Notes under the pieces: model-generated
The model's input: only the letters and a program-made list of their open reading frames with translations
What the model was told of the DNA's origin: nothing
Database searches by the model: none
Program-made: the position numbers and the translations under genes
Assembly (NCBI GenBank): GCA_015234465.1
Contig: JADGNA010000008.1
Location: 186,001-250,000, forward strand
Direction of reading: 5' to 3'
Length of the DNA stretch: 64,000 nt
Source: Salinibacterium sp.
GTDB lineage: Bacteria; Actinomycetota; Actinomycetes; Actinomycetales; Microbacteriaceae
Shown here: positions 53,311 to 60,979 of the stretch, one piece after another
How positions within the stretch are numbered: position 1 is the stretch's first letter
Layout of the letters: each line of letters starts with the position of its first letter

Positions 53311-53571
53311 TCAGGCGGAGGCGTCGGGCTTCTGCTCGGCCTGCTCGGCCTGCTCGGCCGCAAGCTTCTCGCGAATTTCGCTGCGGTAACGGGTGCGGCG
53401 CACCCGCCGGTTCATGTCGATCGCAATGAACACGACGGCGGCGGCCACCAGGAACGTCGCGATGAAGCCGATGACGCCGGGCGTGACTGTGTTGGGGTCG
53501 AACTCCGCGTCCTCGGCAGCCCTCAGGATCGCGAAGAGCATGGTGGTGGACTCGATAACGAGTGCACTCAT
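53311..53571 (-). CDS. Small membrane protein next to mca
   Basis: An 86-residue protein with one or two hydrophobic stretches (TPGVIGFIATFLVAAAVVFIAIDM) and a basic C-terminal tail (RRVRRTRYRSEIREKLAAEQAEQAEQK). It starts with ATG at 53571, overlapping the mca stop (ATGA). The same small protein is found downstream of mca in related actinobacteria. Function unknown. Confidence 0.75.
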   Translation of the reverse strand: MSALVIESTTMLFAILRAAEDAEFDPNTVTPGVIGFIATFLVAAAVVFIAIDMNRRVRRTRYRSEIREKLAAEQAEQAEQKPDASA

Positions 53572-54464
53572 GCGCTCGCCTCCTCACTGCTGGCCGGTTC
53601 GCCAGTGTCGCTGATGCCGGCGAACAGGTCGTCCTCCGGGGTCGTGGTCGGCACGCGTGACTGCACGAGCTCGTAATCCTCGAAGGGCCAGGCCTCCCGC
53701 TGGAGGTCGAGCGTCCAGAAGAAGAACGAGCTGTCGGGCGGCACCTGGCTCGCGTGGGCGCGCAGGGCGGCATCGCGCACCTCGAAGAAGTCGCCGCAGG
53801 GCACATGCGTCGTCGCGGTGTCTGGCTTGGTGCCCATCCAGCCGAGCATCCGTTCGACCTCCTCGAGGAGGTGCGACTCGGGGTCGCGCGCCCGCAGGGC
53901 ATCCGCGAGGGCATTGATCTTGGTGGGGTTGAAGCCTCGGTCGTAGTAGACCTTCTGCGCCTGCCAAGGTTCCCCCGCCTCGGGGTAGCGCTCGGCATCC
54001 GCCGCCGCCTCGATCGCGAACATCGTCACGTCGTGCGTCTTGATGTGGTCCGGATGCGGGTAGCCGCCGTTCTCGTCATAAGTCACGACGACCTGCGGCC
54101 GGAACTCGCGGATGATCTTGACCAGCGGCGCGCCCGAGTGCTCGACGGGGATCGTCGCGAAGGAGTTCGCCGGCAGGAGTTCGCCCTCGGCGGGCAGACC
54201 GGAGTCCATATAGCCGAGCCAGCGGTGCTGGACGCCCAGCACCTCCTGCGCCTTCGCCATCTCGTAACGGCGGAACCCACCCATGTCGCGATCGGCCATC
54301 GCCCGCGGGTCGAGGCCCTCATAGAGCACGTCACCGCGCTCACCGCCCGTGCAGCTCACGACCATGACCTCAGCGCCCTGCGCGAGGTAGTAGGCCGCGG
54401 TCGCGGCGCCCTTGCTCGACTCGTCGTCGGGGTGGGCGTGCACGGCCAAGAGTCGCCTGGTCAC
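53568..54464 (-). CDS. mca: Mycothiol S-conjugate amidase
   Basis: Cleaves mycothiol conjugates of electrophiles, releasing mercapturic acids, part of actinobacterial detoxification. It is a zinc-dependent LmbE-like enzyme of 298 residues. The metal motif is LAVHAHPDDESSKGAATAA near residue 6 and the second is YPHPDHIKTHDVTMFA near 138. The start is GTG at 54464, preceded by AAGGAGC; the ORF extends upstream to 54557 without support. It is divergent from DUF4307 and leads a two-gene unit with the small membrane protein. Presence of Mca implies a mycothiol-making organism. Confidence 0.93.
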   Translation of the reverse strand: MTRRLLAVHAHPDDESSKGAATAAYYLAQGAEVMVVSCTGGERGDVLYEGLDPRAMADRDMGGFRRYEMAKAQEVLGVQHRWLGYMDSGLPAEGELLPANSFATIPVEHSGAPLVKIIREFRPQVVVTYDENGGYPHPDHIKTHDVTMFAIEAAADAERYPEAGEPWQAQKVYYDRGFNPTKINALADALRARDPESHLLEEVERMLGWMGTKPDTATTHVPCGDFFEVRDAALRAHASQVPPDSSFFFWTLDLQREAWPFEDYELVQSRVPTTTPEDDLFAGISDTGEPASSEEASA

Positions 54465-54513
54465 GGTGCTCCTTCGATGCGAATAGTCTTGAAGACAAGC
54501 GTAAGGGGAGACA

Positions 54514-54954
54514 GTGACAGGCGTAGACCAGGCGGGCGAGAACTTCGCGACGGCCACGGATGCGGCCGCTCTCGACGCTCGCTACGGCCGCACCCCGCAG
54601 CGCCGCGCCCGCCAGAAACTCCTCGCGTGGGCCAGCGCGATCGCCGTCGCCCTCGTCTTCGTGGCCTGGGTCGCGTGGGCCGCCTTCGACGGCACGGCGG
54701 CATCCCTCCAGTCCCGGATGCTCGGCTCAGACATCCGGGCGGATCGCAGCGTCATGATCACCTACGAGGTCAGTGCACCCGCAGGTTCCGAGGTCTCGTG
54801 TGCCCTCGAGGTGCAGAACGACAAGCACGCGATCGTGGGCTGGAAGATCGTCGACCTGCCCGCATCCGAACGCTACACACGAACCTTCACCGATGAGGTG
54901 CGCACGGTAGATCAGGGCGTCACAGGCTTGATCTACCGCTGCTGGCTGACGTAG
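54514..54954 (+). CDS. DUF4307 family membrane-anchored protein
   Basis: A 146-residue protein with a short cytoplasmic tail, one helix (LLAWASAIAVALVFVAWVAWAAFDG) and an outside domain ending in cysteines (SCALEVQND ... LIYRCWLT). GTG at 54514. A TAGTCT box about 30 bp upstream could be its promoter. This family is typically encoded between mca and greA in actinobacteria, as here. Function unknown. Confidence 0.88.
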   Translation: MTGVDQAGENFATATDAAALDARYGRTPQRRARQKLLAWASAIAVALVFVAWVAWAAFDGTAASLQSRMLGSDIRADRSVMITYEVSAPAGSEVSCALEVQNDKHAIVGWKIVDLPASERYTRTFTDEVRTVDQGVTGLIYRCWLT

Positions 54955-54967
54955 TATCGCCTCAGAC

Positions 54968-54991
54968 GAGATCGGCCGGTTGGCCGATCTC
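54968..54991 (+). terminator. Hairpin after the DUF4307 gene
   Basis: A perfect 10-bp stem (54968-54977 with 54982-54991, arms GAGATCGGCC / GGCCGATCTC) with GGTT loop is followed by ATTCGTTT. It lies 14 bp after the DUF4307 stop and upstream of greA. Confidence 0.7.
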
Positions 54992-55084
54992 ATTCGTTTA
55001 TGCGAGTCGATCAACAGATTCGCATACCTATGGGCCGCACCTCCTTCCCTGGCGAGCGGCCCCTTCGTGTTGAGGGAGTACACC

Positions 55085-55579
55085 ATGTCCGGGCAGATCA
55101 CGGAAACCTGGCTGACGCAGGAGGCATACGACCGGCGCAAGGCCGAACTCGAACACCTCTCGGGCGAGGGCCGCTCGGAGATCGCGAAGCGCATCGAGGC
55201 GGCACGCGAAGAGGGCGACCTCAAGGAGAACGGCGGCTACCACGCTGCCAAGGAGGAGCAGGGCAAGATCGAGGCGCGCATCCGCGTGCTCACCGAACTC
55301 CTGCGCCACGCCAAGGTGGGCGAGCCCGCCGAGTCCGGCGTCGTCGCCTCCGGCAGCGTCGTGACGGCGCTCGTCATGGGCGATGAAGAGGTCTTCCTGC
55401 TCGGCAGCCGCGAGATCGTCGACGATGAGGCCGACAGCGAGCTCGACGTCTACAGCGAGGGCAGCCCGCTCGGCGAGGCCATCCTGGGCCTCAAGGTCGG
55501 CGACAAGACCTGCTACACGGCGCCGAACGGCCGCGAGATCTCTGTCGAGGTCAAGAAGGTCGAGCCCTACCAGCCGTAG
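55085..55579 (+). CDS. greA: Transcription elongation factor GreA
   Basis: Rescues backtracked RNA polymerase by stimulating transcript cleavage, 164 residues. The N-terminal coiled coil has EAAREEGDLKENGGYHAAKEEQ, with the acidic tip residues DLKENGGYHAAKE, near residue 43. The C-terminal FKBP-like domain has VGDKTCYTAPNGREISVEV. ATG at 55085 is chosen after GAGGGAG; the earlier in-frame start at 54980 would include the leader. It is followed by a bidirectional hairpin. Confidence 0.96.
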   Translation: MSGQITETWLTQEAYDRRKAELEHLSGEGRSEIAKRIEAAREEGDLKENGGYHAAKEEQGKIEARIRVLTELLRHAKVGEPAESGVVASGSVVTALVMGDEEVFLLGSREIVDDEADSELDVYSEGSPLGEAILGLKVGDKTCYTAPNGREISVEVKKVEPYQP

Positions 55580-55590
55580 GCTCACCTTTC

Positions 55591-55629
55591 GTTATTCAGG
55601 AGGGGGAAAGGCGCCCCTTCCTGAATAAC
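55591..55629. terminator. Bidirectional terminator between greA and ilvA
   Basis: GTTATTCAGGAGGGG (from 55591) pairs with CCCCTTCCTGAATAAC (to 55629) with one bulged base. It sits between the convergent greA and ilvA stops and is AT-rich at its base in both directions. Confidence 0.8.
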
Positions 55630-55634
55630 TCAGA

Positions 55635-56903
55635 TCAGAAGTCGATGCGCGGGTCGTAGCCGGCTTCGCGCAGGCGCTCGAGCACGCGCTGCACATGCTC
55701 GGGACCTCGCGTCTCGATGCTCAGCTCGATCTCGACCTCACCCATGAGGGTGTTGCGGTTGTGCCGCGTGTGCAGCACCTCGACGACGTTGGCATTGGCC
55801 TCGCTGATGAGCTCGGCGATGCGGGCCAGCTGTCCGGGACGGTCAGGCAGCATGAGTCGTAGCTTGAGGTAGCGATCGGATGCCACGAGGCCGCGTGAGA
55901 TCACGCGCTCCATGACCTGCGGGTCGATGTTGCCACCGCTGAGGATCGCGACCGTCACGCCCGTGTCCTTGACCTTGCCAGTGAGGATCGCCGCGACCGC
56001 GGCGGCACCGGCGGGTTCGACCACGAGCTTGGCGCGCTCGAGCAGCACCAGCAGGGCGCGGGCGATGTCATCATCCGTCACCGTGACGATCTCGTCGACC
56101 GTCTCGCGGATGATCTCGAAGTTGAGCACGCCGGGGGTCGCGACGGCGATGCCGTCGGCGATCGTGGGGGCGACGACGACGGGCGTGGGGCAGCCCGCTG
56201 CGATCGACCCCGGGTATGGTGCGGCGTTCGCGGCCTGCACGCCGATGACCCGCACGGGCCGACCGAGCGTCGCGAGCTTCTGGTGGAGCGCGCTCGCGAC
56301 GCCTGCCGCGAGACCTCCGCCGCCGATCGGCACGATCACGGTCTCAAGGTCGGGCACCTGCTCGAGCATCTCGAATGCGAGCGTGCCCTGGCCTGCCACG
56401 ACGTCGTGGTGGTCGAAGGGCGGGATGAGCACGGCGCCCGTCGACTCCGCGAATGCCGCGGCGGCGCGGAGCGGCTCCTCGACCGTGTGCCCACGCAGCA
56501 CGACCTCGGCGCCGTAACTCCGAGTCGCCTGCAGCTTCGGCAGGGCAACGCCGACGGGCATGAAGATCGTCGCGGCGATGCCGAGCTCACGCGCCGCAAA
56601 GGCGACGCCCTGCGCGTGATTGCCGGCCGAGGCGGCCACGACGCCGCGTGCACGTTCCTCGGGCGAGAGCTGCGAGAGCCGGTTGTAGGCTCCGCGGATC
56701 TTGTACGAACCCGTGCGCTGCAGCGACTCGCACTTGAGGTGGACGGGGGCGCCGACGAGGTCGGAAAGGTAACGCGAGCTCTCCATGGGGGTGACCTGCG
56801 CCACTTTGCTCACGCGCTCGCAGGCCGCCTCGAACTCCGCGAGCGTCGGGCCCGGAATCGCACGCACCTCGGTCGTCGCCGTCGCCGCTGTCGTGTCAGT
56901 CAT
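55635..56903 (-). CDS. ilvA: Threonine ammonia-lyase (threonine dehydratase) with C-terminal ACT domain
   Basis: PLP enzyme that deaminates threonine to 2-oxobutyrate, 422 residues. The PLP lysine is in RTGSYKIRGAYNRLSQL near residue 65. ASAGNHAQGVAFAAREL follows near residue 90, and PIGGGGLAAGVASA is the phosphate loop near 205. The C-terminal 80 residues are an ACT-like domain (LRLMLPDRPGQLARIAELISEANANVVEVLHTRH). The start is ATG at 56903 after GAAGGAGCC, overlapping the upstream AI-2E stop (ATGA). The single ACT-like end suggests allosteric control; whether biosynthetic or catabolic cannot be decided. Confidence 0.93.
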   Translation of the reverse strand: MTDTTAATATTEVRAIPGPTLAEFEAACERVSKVAQVTPMESSRYLSDLVGAPVHLKCESLQRTGSYKIRGAYNRLSQLSPEERARGVVAASAGNHAQGVAFAARELGIAATIFMPVGVALPKLQATRSYGAEVVLRGHTVEEPLRAAAAFAESTGAVLIPPFDHHDVVAGQGTLAFEMLEQVPDLETVIVPIGGGGLAAGVASALHQKLATLGRPVRVIGVQAANAAPYPGSIAAGCPTPVVVAPTIADGIAVATPGVLNFEIIRETVDEIVTVTDDDIARALLVLLERAKLVVEPAGAAAVAAILTGKVKDTGVTVAILSGGNIDPQVMERVISRGLVASDRYLKLRLMLPDRPGQLARIAELISEANANVVEVLHTRHNRNTLMGEVEIELSIETRGPEHVQRVLERLREAGYDPRIDF

Positions 56904-58087
56904 TGCCTGGCTCCTTCCGGCCGTGTCAGCGATCGTCGCGAGATGCTGGCCTCCCTGCCCCACTTCTCCGCGAGCGAGACGCCACCCGGCTCCTTCCATC
57001 GCTGGCGCGCGATGTAGCCGATCATGACGTTGAGCGTCGCGACGACGGGCACCGCGAAGAGCGCGCCGGGGATGCCCGCAAGGAAGCTTCCGCCCCCGAC
57101 GGCGAGCACGACTGCGAGGGGATGAATCTTGACCGCGTTGCCCATGATGAGCGGCTGCAGCACGTGGCTCTCGACCTGCTGCACCAGGAGCACGATGCCG
57201 AGCATGATGAGCGCGACCACGATGTCCTTGAAGACGAGCGCGATGAAGACCGCGAGGGCACCCGTCAGCACGGCACCCACGATCGGTACGAAGGCGCCGA
57301 GGAAGACCGCGACCGCGATCGGCACGACGAGGGGCAACTGGAGGATGAAGGCTCCGAGGCCGATGCCGATCGCATCGATCGCCGCAACGAAGATCTGCAC
57401 CTTGACGAACTGCGTCAGCGTGCCCCAGCCCGCACGACCAGAGCCGTCGATCGCGGGACGAGCGGCCACGGGGAAGATCCGCACGAACCAGTGCCAGATC
57501 GTGCGCCCGTCGACGACGATGATGATCGTTGCGAAGAGCACCAGGAAGAGTCCCGCGACGAAGTGGCCCGCGGTCGAGCCGATCGACATCGCGCCGCTCA
57601 CGAGCACCTCGCTGTCGCGCTGCACGCTCGTCCAGATCTCAGCCGCGTACTCCGTGATCTGGTCCTCGGAGAGGTGCAGGGGGGATGCGAGCAGGAAGTC
57701 CTTGAGCTCCTCCCACGCCTCGAGCGACTGCACCTGGAGTTGAGGAAGCCCGGCCCGCACCTCCAGGACGATGAGCACGACCAGCCCACCGACGAAGGTC
57801 GCGAGGGAGACGAGGGCGGTGATGATCGCGAGCCAGCGGGGCCAACGGTGCCGCTGCAGGAACTGCGAGAAGGGAACGAGGAGCGCGCTGATGAGGATCG
57901 CGATCATGAGCGGCACGACGATGATGCGCAGTTCCATGATGAGGAAGACCAGGAGGGCGACGACCGCCGCGATCGCGAGGATGCGCCACGACCAGGCACC
58001 CGCGACACGCATGCCGCGCGGCACCAGTTCTTCCTCGCGGGCGCGCTGCGGCACGGAGGGAGAGGACTTGCTCCGACCGAAGATCAC
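56900..58087 (-). CDS. AI-2E family transporter (TqsA/YdiK-like)
   Basis: Membrane permease of 395 residues with about eight helices. Segments of the family appear as MIAILISALLVPFSQFLQRHRWPRWLAIITALVSLATFVGGLVVLI at the N-terminus and PIVGAVLTGALAVFIALVFKD. VESHVLQPLIMGNAVKIHPLAVVLAVGGGSFLAGIPGALFAVPVVATLNV is a strong family block. GTG at 58087 has TAGACT 6 bp upstream. It is followed with an ATGA overlap by ilvA. Not shown to move autoinducer; some members are ion antiporters. Confidence 0.92.
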   Translation of the reverse strand: MIFGRSKSSPSVPQRAREEELVPRGMRVAGAWSWRILAIAAVVALLVFLIMELRIIVVPLMIAILISALLVPFSQFLQRHRWPRWLAIITALVSLATFVGGLVVLIVLEVRAGLPQLQVQSLEAWEELKDFLLASPLHLSEDQITEYAAEIWTSVQRDSEVLVSGAMSIGSTAGHFVAGLFLVLFATIIIVVDGRTIWHWFVRIFPVAARPAIDGSGRAGWGTLTQFVKVQIFVAAIDAIGIGLGAFILQLPLVVPIAVAVFLGAFVPIVGAVLTGALAVFIALVFKDIVVALIMLGIVLLVQQVESHVLQPLIMGNAVKIHPLAVVLAVGGGSFLAGIPGALFAVPVVATLNVMIGYIARQRWKEPGGVSLAEKWGREASISRRSLTRPEGARQ

Positions 58088-58099
58088 CCGGCAAGTCTA
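58088..58099 (-). promoter_or_regulatory. Leaderless-type -10 box of the AI-2E family gene
   Basis: TAGACT (reverse strand, 58094-58099) is 6 bp before the GTG at 58087, without a ribosome site. Confidence 0.5.
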
Positions 58100-58190
58100 G
58101 ACGGGCGAGGCCCCGCCGCCCCGCTGTATTCCGAAGGACGCATACATGCGGATCGTGCCGTGTCGGTGGGCGGGGTTAGTGTCGGAGATC

Positions 58191-59414
58191 ATGGCTGATA
58201 CAGACCCTCGGGCAACCCATCTCTCGGCGGCTCAGGCCCGCCGCCTCGCGCTCGGTGCGCAGGGCTTCGGGTCGCGGGCGGGCGAGGGTGGTGGCATCCG
58301 TCGGCTGCGTGGCCTCGTGCGGAGTCTCGGCCTGCTGCAGCTCGACTCCGTCAACGTCTTCGAGCGCAGCCACTACCTTCCCGCCTTCTCGCGGCTCGGG
58401 GCCTACGACAAGACGCAGCTCGATCGACTCACCTTCGACCCGGCGGGTGGGCACACGGAGTACTGGGCGCACGAGGCCGCCGTCATCCCCCTCGAGACCT
58501 GGCCGCTCCTGCGCTGGCGCATGGAGGACCGGCGCACGAAAGCGATGGGCGATCCCGAGCACTGGGCGCACAGCAACCAGCCCATGCTCGACTGGCTTCG
58601 CGACGAGCTCGCAGAGAAGGGGCCCCTAGCGGCCAGCGCGATCGAGCACGACGCCAACCGTCGGAGCGGGCCGTGGTGGGGCTGGTCCGATGTCAAGCGC
58701 GGCCTCGAGTACCTCTTCGCGTGGGGCGACGTCGTGAGCGCGGGCCGCACCCGCTTCGAGCGCCGCTACGCGCTGCCCGAGCAGGTCATGCCCCAGCGAA
58801 TCCTCGACACGACGGTGGAGCGCTCCGAGGCGCAGCGACAGCTCGTCGAGATCGGGACACGCGCCCACGGCGTCGGCACCGCCGCCGACCTCGCCGACTA
58901 CTTCCGCATGTCGACGGCCGAGGCGAGCACCGCCATCCGCAGCCTGACGGATGAGGGCGTGCTCGAGCCGGTCACGGTCGAAGGTTGGACCCGCGGCGGT
59001 AAGCCGCTCCCCGCGTGGAAGCATCGGGACGCCAAGGTGCCGCGGCGCATCCAGGCCGCGGCCCTCCTCTCACCCTTCGACCCCGTCGTCTGGTTTCGCC
59101 CGAGAGCCGAGCGCCTCTTCGACTTCCACTACCGCATCGAGATCTACACGCCCGAACCGAAACGGGTCTACGGCTACTACTCGCTGCCGATCCTCCTCGA
59201 CGATCGCCTCGTCGGAAGGGTTGACCTCAAGAGCGACCGCAAGGCCGGCATCCTGCGCGTGCAGTCCGCCTGGCAGGAGGCGGATGCGCCCGCCGAGACG
59301 GCGGCACGACTCGCTCCCCTGCTGCAGCAGGCCGCCGCGTGGCAGGACCTCGGCGCGGTCGACGTCGTCGACCGCGGCACACTCGCGCCTGCGCTCGCCG
59401 CTGAGCTTCGCTAG
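58191..59414 (+). CDS. AlkZ/YcaQ-family winged-helix DNA glycosylase (HTH_42)
   Basis: DNA repair glycosylase of the AlkZ/AlkX (YcaQ) superfamily, 407 residues, made of tandem winged helices. The catalytic region is LGLLQLDSVNVFERSHYLPAFSRLG near residue 50, carrying the Gln-x-Asp motif of the AlkZ side rather than the Gln-x-Gln motif of YcaQ. LEYLFAWGDVVSAGRTRFERRYALPEQVMP near residue 175 and PFDPVVWFRPRAERLFDFHYRIEIYTPEPKRVYGYY near 310 are family blocks. ATG at 58191 has GGAG upstream. AlkZ members protect against DNA-crosslinking natural products; general repair is also possible. Confidence 0.85.
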   Translation: MADTDPRATHLSAAQARRLALGAQGFGSRAGEGGGIRRLRGLVRSLGLLQLDSVNVFERSHYLPAFSRLGAYDKTQLDRLTFDPAGGHTEYWAHEAAVIPLETWPLLRWRMEDRRTKAMGDPEHWAHSNQPMLDWLRDELAEKGPLAASAIEHDANRRSGPWWGWSDVKRGLEYLFAWGDVVSAGRTRFERRYALPEQVMPQRILDTTVERSEAQRQLVEIGTRAHGVGTAADLADYFRMSTAEASTAIRSLTDEGVLEPVTVEGWTRGGKPLPAWKHRDAKVPRRIQAAALLSPFDPVVWFRPRAERLFDFHYRIEIYTPEPKRVYGYYSLPILLDDRLVGRVDLKSDRKAGILRVQSAWQEADAPAETAARLAPLLQQAAAWQDLGAVDVVDRGTLAPALAAELR

Positions 59415-60295
59415 AAGCCGCTGCCGATCGTGCGGAGGCGGGCGATGCGCTTCTCGATCGGCGGATGTGTCGAGAACATGCGGTCCACGATGCCCGGCTT
59501 GGTCGGGTCGCTCAGCCACATGTGCGCCATAGACGTGTTCTGGCGCTTCATGGGCCGACCGTACTGGCCCAGCTTCGCGAGGGCACTCGCGAGGGCTTCC
59601 GGATGCCGCGTGGTCATGGCGCCCGTCGCATCCGCAAGGTACTCGCGCTCACGTGACACCGCCGCCTGCACCATGGTGGCTGCGAGGGGCGCGAGGATCA
59701 TGGCGGCGATGCCGAGGACCAGCACGATGGGGTTGCCGCCATTGTTGTTGCGGTTGCCGCCGAAGAACGACATGCGCATGAGGATGTCGGCGATGAAGCC
59801 GATCGCGACGACGAGGCCGAAGACGATCGTCGTGACGCGGATGTCGTAGTTCTTGACGTGCCCCATCTCGTGCGCCATGACGCCCTCGAGCTCCGCATCC
59901 GTCATCATCTCGAGCAAGCCCGTCGTCGCCGCGACGACAGCGTGCTTCGGGTCACGGCCGGCCGCGAAGGCGTTGGGTGCGGGGTCGTCGACGATGTAGA
60001 CCTTCGGCATCGGGAGCCCCTCGGTGATGGAGAGGTTCTCGACGATGCGGTACAGCCGCGGGTCATCACGCTTCTCGATCGGGCGCGCGCCGCTCAGTGC
60101 GACGGCCTGGCGCCCCGAAGCGAAGTACTGGATCACCACATAGATCAGGGCACCGACGATCGTGCCGGTGAAGATGGTCCAGTTGCCGCCGCCCCAGATG
60201 GCATCCGCGGCAAAGGCGAGCACGGCGATGAGCACGAGAAACAGCAGGATGATGAAGACGGTGTTGCGCTTGTTCCTCGCTATGGCGCGATACAT
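59411..60295 (-). CDS. htpX: HtpX-like M48 zinc metalloprotease
   Basis: Membrane-bound zinc endopeptidase of 294 residues involved in turnover of misfolded membrane proteins. Two N-terminal helices precede the catalytic HEMGHVKNYD near residue 143, with a third ligand in REREYLADATGAM near residue 217. Two more hydrophobic helices follow the active site, and HPPIEKRIARLR is at the end. It starts with ATG at 60295, 20 bp after the lemA stop, so both are in one unit. Its 3' end overlaps the convergent AlkZ-like gene by 4 bp. Confidence 0.94.
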   Translation of the reverse strand: MYRAIARNKRNTVFIILLFLVLIAVLAFAADAIWGGGNWTIFTGTIVGALIYVVIQYFASGRQAVALSGARPIEKRDDPRLYRIVENLSITEGLPMPKVYIVDDPAPNAFAAGRDPKHAVVAATTGLLEMMTDAELEGVMAHEMGHVKNYDIRVTTIVFGLVVAIGFIADILMRMSFFGGNRNNNGGNPIVLVLGIAAMILAPLAATMVQAAVSREREYLADATGAMTTRHPEALASALAKLGQYGRPMKRQNTSMAHMWLSDPTKPGIVDRMFSTHPPIEKRIARLRTIGSGF

Positions 60296-60315
60296 TCAGC
60301 CCCCGACGCCCGAGG

Positions 60316-60882
60316 TCAGAACTGGACGCGCGGCGGCTCGGCGATCGCCGCCGAGTCCGACACCTCGAAGAACTCGCGCTCGTTGAAGCCGAGGCCCCGC
60401 ACGAAGAGCGTGTTCGGAAAGACCTTGATCTTGGTGTTGAGCTCGCGCACCCCACCGTTGTAGAAGCGGCGAGCCGCCTGGATCTTGTCTTCCGTGTCGA
60501 CGAGCTCGCCCTGCAGCTGCAGGTAGTTCTGGCTCGCCTGGAGCTGCGGGTAGGCCTCGGCGACGGCGAAGATGCTCTTCAGCGCCGACTGCATGTGGTT
60601 CTCGGCGACTGCCGCCTCGGCAGGGCTGCCCGCGCTGAGCGACTCCGCACGAGCCTTCGTGACCGCCTCGAAGACGCCCTTCTCGTGTGCCGCGTAACCC
60701 TTGACCGTCTCGATCAGGTTCGGCAGCAGGTCGGCACGCCGCTTGAGCTGCACCGTGATGTCACTCCACGCCTCGTCGACGCGCACGTTGAGGGTGACCA
60801 GGCCGTTGTAGGTGGCCCAGAGATAGATGCCCACCACCACGACGAGCAGGACGATGATGCCGAAGATGATGAGGAGTTCCAT
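60316..60882 (-). CDS. lemA: LemA family protein
   Basis: A 188-residue membrane-anchored helical protein with an N-terminal helix (LLIIFGIIVLLVVVVGIYLWATYN) and the family signature NVRVDEAWSDITVQLKRRADLLPNLIETVKGYA. Later VARRFYNGGVRELNTKIKVFPN (AARRFYNGGVRELNTKI) is typical. The open frame runs on to 61422 but the coding start is ATG at 60882, with a TATAGT box 6 bp upstream. LemA is usually next to HtpX, as here; the joint role is probably in membrane protein quality control, which is an inference. Confidence 0.93.
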   Translation of the reverse strand: MELLIIFGIIVLLVVVVGIYLWATYNGLVTLNVRVDEAWSDITVQLKRRADLLPNLIETVKGYAAHEKGVFEAVTKARAESLSAGSPAEAAVAENHMQSALKSIFAVAEAYPQLQASQNYLQLQGELVDTEDKIQAARRFYNGGVRELNTKIKVFPNTLFVRGLGFNEREFFEVSDSAAIAEPPRVQF

Positions 60883-60894
60883 GGCAGAACTATA
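60883..60894 (-). promoter_or_regulatory. Leaderless-type -10 box of lemA
   Basis: TATAGT (reverse strand, 60889-60894) is 6 bp before the ATG at 60882. It is a near-consensus -10 box with no ribosome site, predicting a leaderless lemA-htpX transcript. Confidence 0.55.
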
Positions 60895-60948
60895 GCGAAG
60901 GGGTGCTGTGGGCCGGCTGCGGGATTTGCGAGGCCAGCGCCCCGCTAT

Positions 60949-60975
60949 TGATACGCTCGCGCCTCCCCACTCAAG
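60949..60975. repeat. Degenerate copy of the dispersed repeat
   Basis: Between the lemA start and the downstream end of the oxidase gene lies a sequence with TTGATACG and CACTCAA ends and CGCGCC in the middle. It resembles the repeat at 14792-14823 (TTCGATACG ... CTACTCAA) but is less conserved. Confidence 0.5.
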
Positions 60976-60979
60976 GCGC

